In this document: positions 54,088-63,204 of the stretch, in pieces
How positions within the stretch are numbered: position 1 is the first letter of the stretch
Layout: the number at the start of each line of letters is the position of its first letter
NCBI RefSeq assembly: GCF_946478885.1
Contig: NZ_CAMLDX010000003.1
Location: forward strand, 1-64,000
Direction of reading: 5' to 3'
Length of the DNA stretch: 64,000 nucleotides
Source of the DNA: an uncultured Bacillus sp.
Lineage (GTDB): Bacteria; Bacillota; Bacilli; Bacillales_B; DSM-18226
Made by a program: the position numbers and the translations under genes
Notes under the pieces: generated by a model
What the model was told of the DNA's origin: nothing
The model's input: the letters and a program-made list of their open reading frames with translations, nothing else
Databases searched by the model: none

Positions 54088-55056
54088 ATGATCAATTTAA
54101 AAAGAATGTACCTTATGACCGGTGCAGTATTTCTTCTTATTATTCTAGGTTTAACAGCCTTTACAACCTGGTATACAGTTGATGAGTCAGAGCAGGCAGT
54201 TATCCTTACCTTTGGCAATGCCCAAGAAGGGACATCAGAACCAGGCCTTCATTTTAAATTACCTTGGCCGATTCAAAAGGTCGAGAAATTATCCAAAGAA
54301 ACGTATAGCCTTCAATTTGGCTACAAGGAGGGAGGGAGGGATTCTAAGGAAATCCCCGAAGAAACAAAAATGATTACTGGAGATGAAAATATCGTTCTTG
54401 CAGATCTCGTGGTTCAATGGAAAATAACGGAACCAACCAAGTTTTTATTTAACTCGGAAGATCCTGAGGTGCTTTTGCGTGATGCCACTTCTGCTTCATT
54501 GAGAAGTATTATCGGTAGTTCTAAGATAGATGATGCCTTAACCTCGGGTAAAGCGGAAATTGAAGCAGATGTAAGGGACTTATTATCGAATTTAATTAAA
54601 AAATATGATATTGGTATTTCTGTTTTAGCTGTTAAGCTTCAGGATGTAGAACTGCCAAATAACGAGGTACGGAAAGCGTTTACAAACGTGACGGATGCAC
54701 GTGAAACAATGAATACGAAGATAAATGAAGCGAAAAAGTATGAGAATAAACGCTTGAATGAGGCGGAAGGAGAAAAAGAAGCGATTATTTTAAATGCGCA
54801 AGGGGATAAGTCTGCACGAATTGAGCAGGCTCGCGGGGATATTGCTGTATTTGATAAATTATATGAGGAATACAGGACAAATCCTAATATCACAAAAGAA
54901 CGTCTAATTATTGAAACGATAGAGCAGGTGCTGCCGAAAGCAGAGGTTTATATTATGAACGATGACGGCAATACATTGAAGTACTTTCCTATCCGGTCTT
55001 TAGAAACAGAGGCAAAATCAGATGGGACGAAGAAGGGAAGTGAAAGCAATGGATGA
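54088..55056 (+). CDS. hflK: SPFH/band-7 protein HflK
   Basis: The 322-residue protein has one N-terminal membrane helix (about 9-29) and an SPFH domain (VDESEQAVILTFG, 31-43; DARETMNTKINEAKKYENKRLNEAEGE region, with an Ala/Glu-rich helix to 260). HflK and HflC form a large membrane cage that encloses FtsH protease and limits its access to membrane substrates. B. subtilis lacks these genes here; their insertion between phoR and polA marks this lineage. AAGGAAGGG lies upstream. hflC overlaps its 3' end by 8 bp. Confidence 0.9.
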   Translation: MINLKRMYLMTGAVFLLIILGLTAFTTWYTVDESEQAVILTFGNAQEGTSEPGLHFKLPWPIQKVEKLSKETYSLQFGYKEGGRDSKEIPEETKMITGDENIVLADLVVQWKITEPTKFLFNSEDPEVLLRDATSASLRSIIGSSKIDDALTSGKAEIEADVRDLLSNLIKKYDIGISVLAVKLQDVELPNNEVRKAFTNVTDARETMNTKINEAKKYENKRLNEAEGEKEAIILNAQGDKSARIEQARGDIAVFDKLYEEYRTNPNITKERLIIETIEQVLPKAEVYIMNDDGNTLKYFPIRSLETEAKSDGTKKGSESNG

Positions 55057-55981
55057 TAGGAAGATTGTGAATTTGAAAGAAAAAAGCGGCAGTATCGAAT
55101 GGAGAAAATATACGCGATTCGGTATATTTCTCGTCCTGTTCTTGGCTGTTCTCTTGCTTATTTTTGTCAATCTTTTTATCGTACGTGAAGGAGAGTATAA
55201 GGTGGTTCGGCAATTTGGAGAGGTTGTCAGAATTATAGATAAACCGGGGCTTAACTATAAAATTCCATTCATTCAAAACATAACCTCTCTGCCAAAATAT
55301 CAGATGATTTATGATGTAAAAGAAGCAGAAATTAATACGAAGGATAAAAAAAGAATCATTATCGATAATTATGCTGTCTGGAAAATAGTTGATCCAAAGC
55401 TTATGATTGCAAATGCGAGAACAACAGAAAATGCAGAGGGCAGAATGGAAGAATTTATTTATTCGACTGTCCGTACAGAACTGGGGCAACTGAATTATGA
55501 TGAAATTATTAATGATGAAAAATCTTCAAGAGGTTCACTGAATGATCAAATCACAGATAAGGTAAATCAATTGCTTGAAACCGACAAATATGGAATTGTC
55601 GTTACGGATGTAAGGATGAAGAGAACGGATCTTCCGGGTGAGAATGAGCAGTCGGTTTATACTAGAATGATTTCTGAACGGGAATCAAAGGCTCAAGAGT
55701 ATCTGTCCATGGGGGATGCTCAAAAAAATAAAATTACGGCCCAGACCGATAAGACCGTACAGGAATTGCTAGCGAAGGCGAGCGCTGATGCTGAAACTAT
55801 CCGCGGGGAAGGTGAGCAAGAAGCTGCGAAAATTTACAATCAATCCTATGCGAAAAATCCGGAATTCTATTCAATTTTCCGTACGTTGGAATCCTACAAG
55901 AAAACGATTAATGGTGAAACCGTCCTTGTATTGCCATCAGATTCCCCATACGCCCGTTATTTAATGGGGAATACAAACTAA
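55049..55981 (+). CDS. hflC: SPFH/band-7 protein HflC
   Basis: The 310-residue protein has a membrane helix (about 24-44) after a charged N-terminus and an SPFH domain (VREGEYKVVRQFGEVVR), with the HflC-type features PGLNYKIPF, RTELGQLNYDEIIN and a C-terminal Gln/Ala-rich helix. It forms the hetero-oligomeric HflKC cage with HflK. I chose the ATG at 55049 in an 8-bp overlap with hflK, with GGGAAGTG upstream. A very strong terminator follows. Confidence 0.9.
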   Translation: MDDRKIVNLKEKSGSIEWRKYTRFGIFLVLFLAVLLLIFVNLFIVREGEYKVVRQFGEVVRIIDKPGLNYKIPFIQNITSLPKYQMIYDVKEAEINTKDKKRIIIDNYAVWKIVDPKLMIANARTTENAEGRMEEFIYSTVRTELGQLNYDEIINDEKSSRGSLNDQITDKVNQLLETDKYGIVVTDVRMKRTDLPGENEQSVYTRMISERESKAQEYLSMGDAQKNKITAQTDKTVQELLAKASADAETIRGEGEQEAAKIYNQSYAKNPEFYSIFRTLESYKKTINGETVLVLPSDSPYARYLMGNTN

Positions 55982-55996
55982 TAGAGTGAAATAGGC

Positions 55997-56057
55997 ACCG
56001 TTATTTTCCTTTCCATGGCTAATCATGATAAACTAGGGGAGGAAATAACGGTTTTTT
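55997..56057 (+). terminator. hflKC terminator
   Basis: ACCGTTATTTTCCT (55997-56010) and AGGAAATAACGGT (56040-56052) form a long stem around a 29-nt loop, then seven Ts. Confidence 0.85.
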
Positions 56058-56180
56058 TGATCAGATTAGATGGGTTAACCGGAGATGTTTATATGCTTAT
56101 TCGGGCATCATTTCCGAACTCTGCATAGCCAGGATACAATAACATTGCAAAGAAAACTTACAGGAAAGGGTGTGCTCAGT

Positions 56181-58817
56181 TTGCAAAAAAAATTAGTACT
56201 AATAGATGGGAATAGTATTGCCTATCGAGCTTTTTTTGCACTGCCGCTATTACATAATGAAAAAGGAATACATACAAATGCCGTCTATGGATTTACGATG
56301 ATGCTGATGAAAATTCTTGAGGAGGAAAAGCCGACCCATATGCTGGTTGCTTTTGATGCTGGAAAAACGACTTTTCGGCATCAAACTTACAGCGAATATA
56401 AGGGAGGAAGGCAAAAAACACCTCCAGAACTGTCTGAGCAGTTTCCATTCATTCGTGAATTATTAGATGATTTTCGAATCTCCAGATATGAATTGGAGAA
56501 CTATGAGGCTGATGATATTATCGGGACACTTTCACTGAAGGCCGAAAAAGAAGGATATGAAGTAAAAGTTTTCTCAGGGGATAAGGATTTAACGCAATTA
56601 AGCTCAAATAATACCACTGTGGGCATTACTCGAAAGGGAATTACCGACATTGAAGTGTATACCCCTGAACATATCCAGGAAAAATACGGATTAACTCCCG
56701 AGCAAATTATTGACATGAAGGGACTGATGGGAGATCAGTCAGATAATATTCCGGGTGTGCCGGGAGTCGGGGAAAAAACAGCTATCAAGCTATTAAAGGA
56801 GTTTCATACAGTGGAGGAGCTGTTGCAATCCATTGATCAAGTAAGCGGTAAGAAGTTAAGAGAAAAACTGACGGAATTTAAAGAACAGGCCATGATGAGT
56901 AAAGAGTTAGCTTCTATTTTACGCGAGGCACCTATTGATGTTCAATTAGGGGATATTTACTTCAAAGAATACGATAAAGAAAAAGTGCTCAGCTTATTTA
57001 AGGAACTCGGGTTCCGATCATTATTAGCGAAAGTCGATGACCAGGATGTAGCGACAGAGGATCATGCAGAATGGGAAGAGATTGAGTTTAAAATAGTGGA
57101 GGAGATTACAGAAGAGATATTGGTTGATCGCTCCTACTTCTATGTTGAGGTACTAGAAGATAATTATCATTATGCTGATATCCTTGGCTTTTCCCTTGTC
57201 AATGAAACAGGGTCATATTTTATCGCCCATTCGATTGCTCTTGCTTCACCCCTTTTTAAAGCATGGGCAGAGGATGAAGAAAAGAAAAAGATTGTCTATG
57301 ATGCGAAACGTTCCGAGGTTGTTCTTCGTCACCATGGCATCCATTTAAAAGGAGTCAGCTTTGATTTATTAATTGCTTCCTATCTTGCAGATCCATCAGA
57401 GACGATCGAGGATATCGCTTCTGTAGCAAAACGATATGGGGTTTCGGGGGTTAAGAGCGATGATGCTTTCTATGGTAAAGGAGCAAAGAGGAGTATCCCA
57501 GAAGATAAACTCTTGGCGCAGCATCTCGTACGAAAGGCACTCGTTTTCGCCCAACTGGAGGAAAAGCTTCAGGAGGAATTAAAGAATAACCAGCAGCTTG
57601 GACTCTTCTATGATTTAGAAATGCCGCTTTCCTTTATTCTAGCGGATATGGAATCGCAGGGTGTGAAAATTGATCTGGCTCGTCTGCAATCAATGGGAAA
57701 GGAGCTTAAGGCCAGACTGCAGGAATTGGAAGCCAATATCTATTCATTAGCAGGGGAAACATTTAATATCAATTCACCGAAGCAGCTAGGAGCTATTTTG
57801 TTTGAAAAGCTTGGCTTACCTGTTATTAAAAAAACAAAAACGGGCTATTCCACTTCAGCAGATGTCTTGGGAAAACTGGAGCACAGCCATGAGATAATTG
57901 AAGAAATTCTGCATTTTCGCCAGCTTGGAAAATTACAGTCTACATATATCGAAGGGCTGTTGAAGGTAGTAAACCCTAAAACAGATAAGGTTCATACGAT
58001 TTTTAATCAAACCCTCACCCAAACAGGACGTTTAAGTTCAACAGACCCAAATCTGCAGAATATTCCTATCCGGTTGGAAGAAGGAAGAAAAATCCGTCAG
58101 GCATTTGTCCCATCAGAAGCGGGCTGGGTTATTTTTGCTGCAGATTATTCGCAAATTGAACTGCGGGTGCTTGCACATATAGCTGGTGATGATAAATTAA
58201 TCCAGGCTTTTAAAGAGGGAATGGACATTCATACGAAAACTGCAATGGAAGTATTTCACGTGACAAAGGATGAAGTAACCCCGAATATGCGCCGTCATGC
58301 TAAAGCTGTTAATTTCGGCATCGTCTACGGGATTAGCGACTATGGCCTAAGTCAAAGCTTAAAAATTACTAGGAAAGAAGCAGGCCATTTTATTATCCGA
58401 TATTTGGAAAGTTATCCAAAGGTGAAGGAATATATGGATGATATCGTTAGAGAGGCGAAGCAAAAGGGGTATGTTACCACCTTACTGCATCGGAGAAGAT
58501 ATCTTCCAGATATAACGAGCCGTAATTTTAATCTGCGCAGCTTTGCTGAAAGAACGGCCATGAATACTCCGATTCAGGGAAGTGCTGCTGATATCATTAA
58601 AAAGGCGATGATCGATATGGCTGATCGCTTGAAATCAGAAGAACTTCAGACCCGGCTTTTATTACAAGTTCACGATGAATTGATTTTTGAAGCGCCTCAA
58701 GATGAGATTGAAAAATTAAAGACGATCGTTCCGGAAGTGATGGAAAATGCCATCGAATTAAAAGTACCATTAAAGGTAGACTACGCCTACGGATCTACCT
58801 GGTTTGACGCAAAATAA
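56181..58817 (+). CDS. polA: DNA polymerase I
   Basis: The 878-residue repair and Okazaki-fragment polymerase has an N-terminal 5'-3' exonuclease/FEN domain (KKLVLIDGNSIAYRAFF, YKGGRQKTPPE, VFSGDKDLTQL, GVPGVGEKTA), a degenerate 3'-5' exonuclease-like domain (about 305-465) that lacks the catalytic acidic residues, as in other Bacillus enzymes, and the polymerase domain with motif A AADYSQIELRVLAH, the O-helix RRHAKAVNFGIVYG and motif C VHDELIFE. I chose the TTG at 56181, with AAAGGG 9 nt upstream. polA-mutM-ytaF-coaE follow closely. Confidence 0.97.
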   Translation: MQKKLVLIDGNSIAYRAFFALPLLHNEKGIHTNAVYGFTMMLMKILEEEKPTHMLVAFDAGKTTFRHQTYSEYKGGRQKTPPELSEQFPFIRELLDDFRISRYELENYEADDIIGTLSLKAEKEGYEVKVFSGDKDLTQLSSNNTTVGITRKGITDIEVYTPEHIQEKYGLTPEQIIDMKGLMGDQSDNIPGVPGVGEKTAIKLLKEFHTVEELLQSIDQVSGKKLREKLTEFKEQAMMSKELASILREAPIDVQLGDIYFKEYDKEKVLSLFKELGFRSLLAKVDDQDVATEDHAEWEEIEFKIVEEITEEILVDRSYFYVEVLEDNYHYADILGFSLVNETGSYFIAHSIALASPLFKAWAEDEEKKKIVYDAKRSEVVLRHHGIHLKGVSFDLLIASYLADPSETIEDIASVAKRYGVSGVKSDDAFYGKGAKRSIPEDKLLAQHLVRKALVFAQLEEKLQEELKNNQQLGLFYDLEMPLSFILADMESQGVKIDLARLQSMGKELKARLQELEANIYSLAGETFNINSPKQLGAILFEKLGLPVIKKTKTGYSTSADVLGKLEHSHEIIEEILHFRQLGKLQSTYIEGLLKVVNPKTDKVHTIFNQTLTQTGRLSSTDPNLQNIPIRLEEGRKIRQAFVPSEAGWVIFAADYSQIELRVLAHIAGDDKLIQAFKEGMDIHTKTAMEVFHVTKDEVTPNMRRHAKAVNFGIVYGISDYGLSQSLKITRKEAGHFIIRYLESYPKVKEYMDDIVREAKQKGYVTTLLHRRRYLPDITSRNFNLRSFAERTAMNTPIQGSAADIIKKAMIDMADRLKSEELQTRLLLQVHDELIFEAPQDEIEKLKTIVPEVMENAIELKVPLKVDYAYGSTWFDAK

Positions 58818-58819
58818 CC

Positions 58820-58840
58820 TTTCGGTGCCTGACACCGAAA
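58820..58840. repeat. minimal GGTGCCTGACACC palindrome, copy 4
   Basis: TTTCGGTG-CCTGA-CACCGAAA starts 3 bp after the polA stop. The core GGTGCCTGACACC matches the other dispersed copies but without the long middle. On the minus strand the right arm is followed by no gene; on the plus strand there is no T-run, so it is not a normal polA terminator. Confidence 0.8.
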
Positions 58841-58904
58841 AAAGACAAAAGCAGGGATTTGTCCGAGTGGGGAGGACATTTTCTCAAAGAGAGGAGGGAA
58901 TGAG

Positions 58905-59747
58905 TTGCCTGAATTACCGGAAGTAGAAACAATAGTCCGTACGCTGCGGGAACTGGTGCTTCAGAAACAAATTCGTTCGGTAACTGTGTCATGGCCGAAA
59001 ATCATTAAGTATCCTGTCGATATTGAGCAATTTACAGATGCCTTATGCGGTCAGACGATTATGGAGATTAATAGAAGAGGGAAATTTCTAATTTTTTATA
59101 CAGAGTTATTTGCTCTCGTATCTCATTTACGGATGGAAGGAAGGTATGTACATTCTCAATCCGGGGAGCCTGTTGATAAGCACACACATGTAATTTTTCA
59201 TTTTCTGGACGGAACTGAACTGCGGTATCGGGATGTTCGTAAATTTGGCACGATGCACTTATATCGCAAGGGGGAGGAATTGAAGCTTCTCCCATTATCC
59301 CGGCTCGGTCCTGAACCATTGGGGGAACAGTTTGATGTTCAGGAGCTTTTTCAAAAATTATCAAAGAAAAATCGCAATATCAAATCGGTCCTTTTAGATC
59401 AAACGGTATTGGCCGGCCTTGGTAACATCTATGTGGATGAAGCCTTGTTTAAAGCCCACATCCATCCGGAAAGAATTGCCCAAACCCTTTCCAGAAAGGA
59501 GGTTCGGACACTTTATGACCAAATCATTGCGACATTATCAGAAGCCGTGAAAAAGGGAGGAAGTACAGTCCGAACTTATGTAAATTCGCAAGGGCAAATG
59601 GGAATGTTTCAACTGGAACATAATGTATACGGGCGTAAAGGGGAACCCTGCAAGGTCTGCGGGACATCGCTTGAGAGGATTGTTGTCGGTGGGCGGGGGA
59701 CTGTTTTTTGTCCTAAGTGTCAGAAAAAAAGCACAAAGAAGAATTGA
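58905..59747 (+). CDS. mutM: formamidopyrimidine-DNA glycosylase MutM (Fpg)
   Basis: The 280-residue glycosylase removes 8-oxoguanine and opened purines. It has the N-terminal catalytic PELPEVE (Pro after Met removal, Glu3), the substrate loop RRGKFLIF with K near 60, the GLGNIYVDEALF helix-two-turn-helix and the C-terminal zinc finger (CKVCG...CPKC). The Zn-finger Arg is in VGGRGT. Start is TTG at 58905 with GAGGAGGGA upstream. In the polA operon. Confidence 0.97.
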   Translation: MPELPEVETIVRTLRELVLQKQIRSVTVSWPKIIKYPVDIEQFTDALCGQTIMEINRRGKFLIFYTELFALVSHLRMEGRYVHSQSGEPVDKHTHVIFHFLDGTELRYRDVRKFGTMHLYRKGEELKLLPLSRLGPEPLGEQFDVQELFQKLSKKNRNIKSVLLDQTVLAGLGNIYVDEALFKAHIHPERIAQTLSRKEVRTLYDQIIATLSEAVKKGGSTVRTYVNSQGQMGMFQLEHNVYGRKGEPCKVCGTSLERIVVGGRGTVFCPKCQKKSTKKN

Positions 59748-59769
59748 TTAACAATCATAAGGCTCTCTT

Positions 59770-59794
59770 CATAAACTACTGTAGTTGTTTATGG
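59770..59794. other. inverted repeat between mutM and ytaF
   Basis: CATAAACTAC and GTAGTTGTTTATG form an imperfect dyad with almost no loop. It is too short of T-run to be a terminator; an operator or sporulation-promoter element is possible. Confidence 0.3.
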
Positions 59795-59811
59795 GGAAGG
59801 AGCCTAATTCA

Positions 59812-60453
59812 ATGTTACAATCATTCTCACTCACACTTTTTTTGTTGGCTTTGGCTGTCAGTTTAGACAGCTTTAGTGTTGGTTTCACATATGGACTAAG
59901 GAAGATGCGAATTCCTTTTAAGTCGATTCTAATTATTGCTGGGTGTTCTGCTGCTGCGTTGATGATTGCTATGTTTTTAGGTCATCTTATTGAGCAGTTA
60001 ATATCGCCAGTATTGGCGGAGAAAATGGGCGGTGTCATCTTAATAGTCATTGGAGGATGGATTATCTATCAGTTTTTCCGCCCAGATAAGGAAAAAGACG
60101 GACTGCTTCATGAGAAAATGATTGTTAATTTAGAAATAAAATCGCTTGGCCTGGTTATTAACATTTTACGAAAGCCGATGAGCGCTGATTTTGACCAATC
60201 CGGAACGATCACCGGACTGGAAGCCATTTTGCTTGGGGCGGCTCTTTCATTAGATGCCTTTGGAGCGGGGATAGGAGCGGTGATGCTTGGATTTTCTCCT
60301 GTTTATCTGGCTTTAACCGTTGCTATATTAAGCTCATTGCTTGTTTTTCTCGGAATGCGCATTGGAGCTTTTTTATCGCAGGTCTCCTGGTTACAGAAAT
60401 TCTCATTTTTACCGGGAATCCTGTTGATTATAATAGGAATATGGAAAATTTAG
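59812..60453 (+). CDS. ytaF: sporulation membrane protein YtaF (MntP-like)
   Basis: The 213-residue protein has six predicted membrane helices with the MntP-like repeat motifs LAVSLDSFSVGFTYG (about 9-23) and GAALSLDAFGAGIGAVMLG (about 141-159), so it may move divalent metal ions. Between the halves lies DFDQSGTITGLE, which fits an EF-hand metal loop. YtaF is a sporulation-associated membrane protein next to coaE in B. subtilis. I chose the ATG at 59812, with AAGGAG 9 nt upstream. Confidence 0.87.
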   Translation: MLQSFSLTLFLLALAVSLDSFSVGFTYGLRKMRIPFKSILIIAGCSAAALMIAMFLGHLIEQLISPVLAEKMGGVILIVIGGWIIYQFFRPDKEKDGLLHEKMIVNLEIKSLGLVINILRKPMSADFDQSGTITGLEAILLGAALSLDAFGAGIGAVMLGFSPVYLALTVAILSSLLVFLGMRIGAFLSQVSWLQKFSFLPGILLIIIGIWKI

Positions 60454-60478
60454 CTGCTATAAGGAAAGGAAAAGGAAT

Positions 60479-61093
60479 ATGCCACTAGTTATTGGATTGA
60501 CCGGCGGGATTGCCAGCGGAAAAAGTACGGTATCACATATACTGGAGGAATTGGGGATAACTGTTATCGATGCTGATATCGAAGCGAGGATGGCAGTTGA
60601 TCCTGGAGAGAAGGCCTACAATCAAATTGTAGCTCATTTTGGAAAGAGCATTCTTCTTGAAGATGGAACGATCAACCGTGCTAAATTAGGCGAAATTATT
60701 TTTAATCATAAAGAAGAGCGAATAGCACTAAATGGAATTGTTCATCCGGCAGTTAGGGAGAGGATGAATGTCAAAAAGCAAGAAGCGGTGAAGAGAAACG
60801 AACCGCTTATTATCATGGATATACCTTTGTTATTTGAAAGCGGATTAACGGATCAGGTGGAGCGTTCGTTATTAATCTATATCGATGAAGCGACTCAGTT
60901 GAAAAGACTGAAGGAGCGTAATCAGTATAGCGAACAAGAGGCGATGGCGCGCATTCAATCACAGATGCCATTAAAAGAAAAAAGAACTCTTGCTGATGCA
61001 GTAATCGATAACTCAGGTACATTGGAAGAGACCAGGAGACAACTATACCAAATATTGAAGGAATGGGGATATATAGTTAAAGAAGAGGAATAA
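60479..61093 (+). CDS. coaE: dephospho-CoA kinase
   Basis: The 204-residue enzyme phosphorylates the 3'-hydroxyl of dephospho-CoA, the last step of CoA synthesis. The P-loop TGGIASGKST lies at residues 8-17, DADIEARMAVDPG near 35 is the substrate region, and IMDIPLLFESGL near 112 is the family signature. AAGGAAAAGG precedes the ATG. It ends the polA-mutM-ytaF-coaE run and its stop codon is in the loop of the terminator. Confidence 0.97.
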   Translation: MPLVIGLTGGIASGKSTVSHILEELGITVIDADIEARMAVDPGEKAYNQIVAHFGKSILLEDGTINRAKLGEIIFNHKEERIALNGIVHPAVRERMNVKKQEAVKRNEPLIIMDIPLLFESGLTDQVERSLLIYIDEATQLKRLKERNQYSEQEAMARIQSQMPLKEKRTLADAVIDNSGTLEETRRQLYQILKEWGYIVKEEE

Positions 61094-61109
61094 ACCTCTT
61101 TTTTTTTAT
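61083..61109 (+). terminator. coaE terminator
   Basis: AAGAGG and CCTCTT around AATAAA, followed by nine or more Ts. Confidence 0.8.
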
Positions 61110-61151
61110 GTCCTTATATCCGTGACCGTTGTTTTGCATTACATTAAAGGA

Positions 61152-61266
61152 AGAATTGTCTCGAAAGCAAAGGTGTCAGGCACTATTATAAAGTATCAAA
61201 TATCACTTTGTATAAGTCTGCACTGAATATCGCTCAATGGTAGATGCCTGATCTCGTAAGGGTCCG
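61152..61266. repeat. GGTGTCAGGCA palindromic repeat, copy 5 (inverted relative to copy 2)
   Basis: GGTGTCAGGCA (61172-61182) and TGCCTGATCTC (from 61245). Read on the minus strand, the middle ATTCAGTGCAGACTTATAC and GTGATATTTGATAC align with copy 2. The right arm has decayed. It lies between coaE and gapB. Confidence 0.75.
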
Positions 61267-61339
61267 TTGATTGGCATCATATAAGGAATTTGCATTATAT
61301 AAATAACATTAAAAAAGACATATTAAATAACTTTATATA

Positions 61340-61368
61340 GTCACAAATGCAAGTGAATGTGTTATACT
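61340..61368 (+). promoter_or_regulatory. gapB promoter with CcpN-type box
   Basis: GTCACA (61340-61345), 17 bp, TATACT (61363-61368). TGTGTTATACT (61358-61368) overlaps the -10 and is a full match to the CcpN operator pattern TRTGHYATAYW. CcpN represses gapB and pckA in the presence of glucose in B. subtilis. Confidence 0.6.
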
Positions 61369-61422
61369 AATTACGTGAGAAAAACGATAAAAGTATAACG
61401 TTATTGTGGAAGGAGCCGAAGT

Positions 61423-62457
61423 ATGAAGGCGAGAATTGCGATTAATGGTTTTGGAAGAATTGGAAGAATGGTTTTTAGAAAAGCGATTCTTGAAGATAAT
61501 CTTGAAATTGTAGCAGTAAATGCCAGTTATCCGGCAGAAACACTTGCTCATTTAATAAAATATGATACTGTACATGGCAGATTCAATGGTGAAGTTAAAG
61601 CAGAAGAGAATGCGCTTGTAGTAAACGGGAAACGTGTTCAATTATTAAATAACCGTAATCCGGAAGAACTGCCTTGGAAAGAATTAAATATTGATATCGT
61701 CATTGAAGCAACCGGCAAGTTTAATGCTCGTGATAAGGCAGCACTTCATTTAAATGCCGGAGCTAAAAAAGTGGTGTTGACAGCTCCTGGAAAAAATGAA
61801 GATGTTACTGTCGTTATGGGTGTGAATCAAGAAGTGCTAAATATTTCTGAGCATGATGTTATTTCGAATGCTTCTTGTACAACAAATTGTTTAGCACCTG
61901 TTGCGAAAGTGCTAGATCATTATTTTGGTATTGAAAATGGATTAATGACAACTGTCCATGCTTATACAAATGATCAAAATAATATCGATAACCCTCATAA
62001 AAAGGATTTAAGAAGAGCACGTGCCTGCGCACAATCCATCATTCCAACATCAACTGGTGCAGCTAAAGCTTTGGCTCTTGTTTTGCCGCAGTTAAAAGGA
62101 AAGCTACATGGCATGGCATTACGTGTTCCAACACCAAATGTGTCTTTAATTGATTTGGTTGTCGATTTAAAGCGTGAAGTAACGAAGGAAGAAATCAATG
62201 ATGTATTTTATAAGGAAGCTCAAGGCGAATTAAAAGGTATTTTAGATATTACAGATGAGCCTTTAGTATCCGTTGATTTTAATACAAATGAACATTCAGC
62301 TATTGTGGATGGGCTATCTACAATGGTTATTGGAACAAATAAAGTGAAAGTACTAGCTTGGTATGATAATGAATGGGGCTATTCCTGCCGCGTAGTTGAC
62401 TTAGTGAAATACGTTGCCTCTGAGCTCTATAAATCATCTGCAGTGAATGCAGGATAA
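61423..62457 (+). CDS. gapB: NADP-preferring glyceraldehyde-3-phosphate dehydrogenase, gluconeogenic
   Basis: The 344-residue enzyme has the NAD(P) motif INGFGRIGR (6-14), catalytic C152 in NASCTTNC and the catalytic His region. The coenzyme-selecting position after the second strand lacks the usual NAD-specific Asp (VAVNASYP rather than VAVND), typical of GapB, which prefers NADP and runs in the gluconeogenic direction. Gene order (after coaE, before nrdR and dnaB) and the CcpN-type box support GapB rather than GapA. Confidence 0.93.
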   Translation: MKARIAINGFGRIGRMVFRKAILEDNLEIVAVNASYPAETLAHLIKYDTVHGRFNGEVKAEENALVVNGKRVQLLNNRNPEELPWKELNIDIVIEATGKFNARDKAALHLNAGAKKVVLTAPGKNEDVTVVMGVNQEVLNISEHDVISNASCTTNCLAPVAKVLDHYFGIENGLMTTVHAYTNDQNNIDNPHKKDLRRARACAQSIIPTSTGAAKALALVLPQLKGKLHGMALRVPTPNVSLIDLVVDLKREVTKEEINDVFYKEAQGELKGILDITDEPLVSVDFNTNEHSAIVDGLSTMVIGTNKVKVLAWYDNEWGYSCRVVDLVKYVASELYKSSAVNAG

Positions 62458-62483
62458 GAATCATCACAGCAACATAACCGATA

Positions 62484-62524
62484 ATAAAGAGGTGCAGTCA
62501 TCATCTGCACCTCTTTATTTATGA
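62484..62524 (+). terminator. gapB terminator
   Basis: AATAAAGAGGTGCAG and CTGCACCTCTTTATT form a 15-bp perfect stem around TCATCAT. Confidence 0.92.
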
Positions 62525-62593
62525 AGAATACTTGTACTGCTCCTTTCTTTTTAATAAGATAGAAGAAAGGAAATTTTATTCGGAGTTGATTAT

Positions 62594-63055
62594 ATGAGAT
62601 GTCCTTCATGCCAAAATAATAATACTCGTGTTGTCGATTCCCGTCCCGTAGATGAGTACAGATCGATTCGCAGGAGAAGAGAATGTGAAAAATGCGGTTA
62701 TCGATTTACAACTTTTGAAAAAGTGGAAGAAACACCGCTGATTGTTGTAAAAAAAGACGGCATTAGAGAGGAATTCAGCCGGGAAAAGGTTTTACGCGGT
62801 TTAATTAGAGCTTGTGAGAAACGACCTGTTTCATTAAATGAGTTGGAAAATATTGTTTCAGATGTTGAAAAGGAATTGAGAAATCAAGGCGGTTCTGAAG
62901 TGAAGAGTGAAGCGATCGGTGAAATGGTCATGGACCGACTCTCAGGGGTAGATGAGGTTGCGTATGTCCGTTTCGCATCCGTTTATCGGCAATTTAAAGA
63001 TATAAATGTATTCATTGAGGAATTAAAAGAATTAATCAAAAAGGAGCAATCATGA
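62594..63055 (+). CDS. nrdR: transcriptional repressor NrdR
   Basis: The 153-residue zinc ribbon/ATP-cone repressor controls ribonucleotide reductase genes according to (d)ATP. The zinc ribbon uses MRCPSC (C3, C6) and the CEKCGYRF pair; the ATP-cone (about 49-139) begins [17 protein letters not shown]. Length is exact for the family. It lies before dnaB as in B. subtilis; no NrdR boxes or nrd genes are in this window. Confidence 0.98.
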   Translation: MRCPSCQNNNTRVVDSRPVDEYRSIRRRRECEKCGYRFTTFEKVEETPLIVVKKDGIREEFSREKVLRGLIRACEKRPVSLNELENIVSDVEKELRNQGGSEVKSEAIGEMVMDRLSGVDEVAYVRFASVYRQFKDINVFIEELKELIKKEQS

Positions 63056-63131
63056 GGCCGGCTCAAAAACTGGGGGCCAGATGACGCATACAAATCCGGA
63101 TAAATGAAGGCGGTGTATATTGCATGCGTTG

Positions 63132-63170
63132 CGGGGTCAGCCCTTGTATGGGTTTGCCTCTTTTTTTTCA
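63132..63170 (+). terminator. putative terminator between nrdR and dnaB
   Basis: GGGG/CCTC and GCCC/GGG(T) arms around TTGTAT, followed by eight Ts at about 63160-63168. Stem is interrupted, so termination may be partial and dnaB may be co-transcribed. Confidence 0.45.
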
Positions 63171-63204
63171 AATATGTGATTAAGTAAATGAAAGGTTGAC
63201 ATGT

